DNA of 8,226 bases, taken from contig DRQL01000119.1 of assembly GCA_011371465.1 (NCBI GenBank), forward strand, positions 1-8,226, read 5' to 3'. Positions 7,577 through 8,226 of the stretch are shown here, piece after piece. Origin of the DNA: Gammaproteobacteria bacterium. GTDB taxonomy: Bacteria; Pseudomonadota; Gammaproteobacteria; DSM-19610. A program made the translations under genes and the position numbers. Below the pieces are notes generated by a model. It saw only the letters and a program-made list of their open reading frames with translations, made no database searches and was not told the origin of the DNA. Each line of letters opens with the position of its first letter. The first letter of the stretch is position 1.

Positions 7577-8226
7577 CTAGCGATCAGGGTCCAGCCGCAC
7601 CGCTTCCAGCTGCACGCCCAGGGTCCCCCGGGGCAGAAGCAGGCTCATGCGTGCACCATCCCGTAAAACCTCGACATTGATATAACTGCCAATATCGCCT
7701 TCCAGGGTAGCCTTGCTGAGATCAGATGCAGTCAGTATTTTCCGGTCTCCGTAATACAGGACGACATCATCTTTGTGGATACCGTTTATTTCTGCCGGAG
7801 ACCCGGCCATTACTGAAGATGCCTTGACCCGATTGTCCTGCCCGCTCGCGAACAGATAACGATCATAGGCATCGTCACCCAGTTCGGAGCGCAGGGTAAC
7901 TTTCTTCTGTCGCAATTCGCGCAGTTCAGCCGCATACCGTTGCCTGTCCGCCGGCGCACTGCGCTGCATCAGGTTTCTCAATTCCAGGCTTCTGAATTCC
8001 TGCCGGCCAATACGCCGCAGAATGTCATCGGCAGCCTCCGGACTCACACCGGCAGAGACCAGCACATCCCGGTCAGGGGGCAAGGGTGTACGCTGTCGAC
8101 CTGATTTTTTCGGCGGGATCTGCATTTGACGATCCGCACGCTCCGCAACGGTTGCCGGCTCTGTTGCAATTTCATTCAACCGGCTTTCAAGCCGGCTGAT
8201 CTTTTCCTGCATATGTTCAACCCGCC
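7577..8226 (-). CDS. PDZ-domain protein with N-terminal coiled coil (5' end outside window)
   Basis: Not assigned to a named family. The visible part from the ATG at 8212 is 211 aa, but the frame remains open to the window edge (preceding codons read R-V-E-H) and the first residues look like the continuation of a helix (VEHMQEKISRLESRLNEI), so the real start probably lies upstream, perhaps with a membrane anchor. Order of parts in that numbering: coiled coil 1-25; Lys/Arg/Pro-rich linker 26-50; helical region 50-125 (SPEAADDILRRIGRQEFRSLELRNLM; AAELRELRQKKVTLRSELG); PDZ domain about 127-208, with VMAGSPAEINGIHKDDVVLYYGDRKI and VEVLRDGARMSLLLPRG as its core strands. The domain ends almost at the C-terminus. 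PDZ domains of this type bind C-terminal tails in periplasmic proteases and secretion proteins; no protease motif is present here, so a scaffold or regulator is inferred. It converges on the PEP-CTERM gene. Confidence 0.75.
   Translation of the reverse strand, partial: RVEHMQEKISRLESRLNEIATEPATVAERADRQMQIPPKKSGRQRTPLPPDRDVLVSAGVSPEAADDILRRIGRQEFRSLELRNLMQRSAPADRQRYAAELRELRQKKVTLRSELGDDAYDRYLFASGQDNRVKASSVMAGSPAEINGIHKDDVVLYYGDRKILTASDLSKATLEGDIGSYINVEVLRDGARMSLLLPRGTLGVQLEAVRLDPDR

Overview
The window looks like a high-GC gammaproteobacterial chromosome segment. The main support is the xseB-ispA-dxs order, which is the conserved gammaproteobacterial arrangement, with GTG/TTG start usage, tight overlaps and G/C-rich third positions. 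A DNR-type Crp/Fnr regulator and a VPxPA-type PEP-CTERM protein fit environmental, facultatively denitrifying or sulfur-/methane-cycling lineages. The species cannot be named from this sequence.

Left part (103-4472, all + strand): a housekeeping run. xseB (exonuclease VII small subunit) overlaps ispA (farnesyl diphosphate synthase). A 97-nt gap with a good sigma70-like promoter follows, then dxs (first MEP-pathway enzyme). Twenty-eight nt later come queD and folE2, joined by an ATGA overlap. ispA and dxs act at opposite ends of isoprenoid precursor supply. FolE2 and QueD catalyse consecutive steps from GTP to 6-carboxytetrahydropterin (queuosine/7-deazaguanine route), and FolE2 also feeds folate.

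Middle (4473-5648): a DNR-like Crp/Fnr regulator (+), whose recognition helix has FNR-type residues but which lacks FNR-type N-terminal cysteines. It converges, with only 10 nt between stop codons, on an unrecognised helical 122-aa protein (-).

Right part (5649-8226): less conserved accessory-like DNA. A 190-nt divergent regulatory region carries two abutting inverted repeats. It leads into a small exported zinc-metalloprotease-like protein with HEYGH and ESEAD motifs (an M48-like signature in only 166 aa). After about 350 nt without a convincing gene comes an exported VPIPA/PEP-CTERM protein. Its ribosome binding site and signal peptide lie in a different frame from the body, and removing one A from an A6 run joins them cleanly. 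A strong hairpin and further GTAC-centred palindromes separate it from a converging PDZ-domain protein whose 5' end runs off the window.

Most notable: the out-of-frame signal peptide, the compact M48-like secreted zincin, the paired dyads in front of it, and the coupling of dxs with queD-folE2. I saw no RNA gene, CRISPR array, insertion sequence or integrase.
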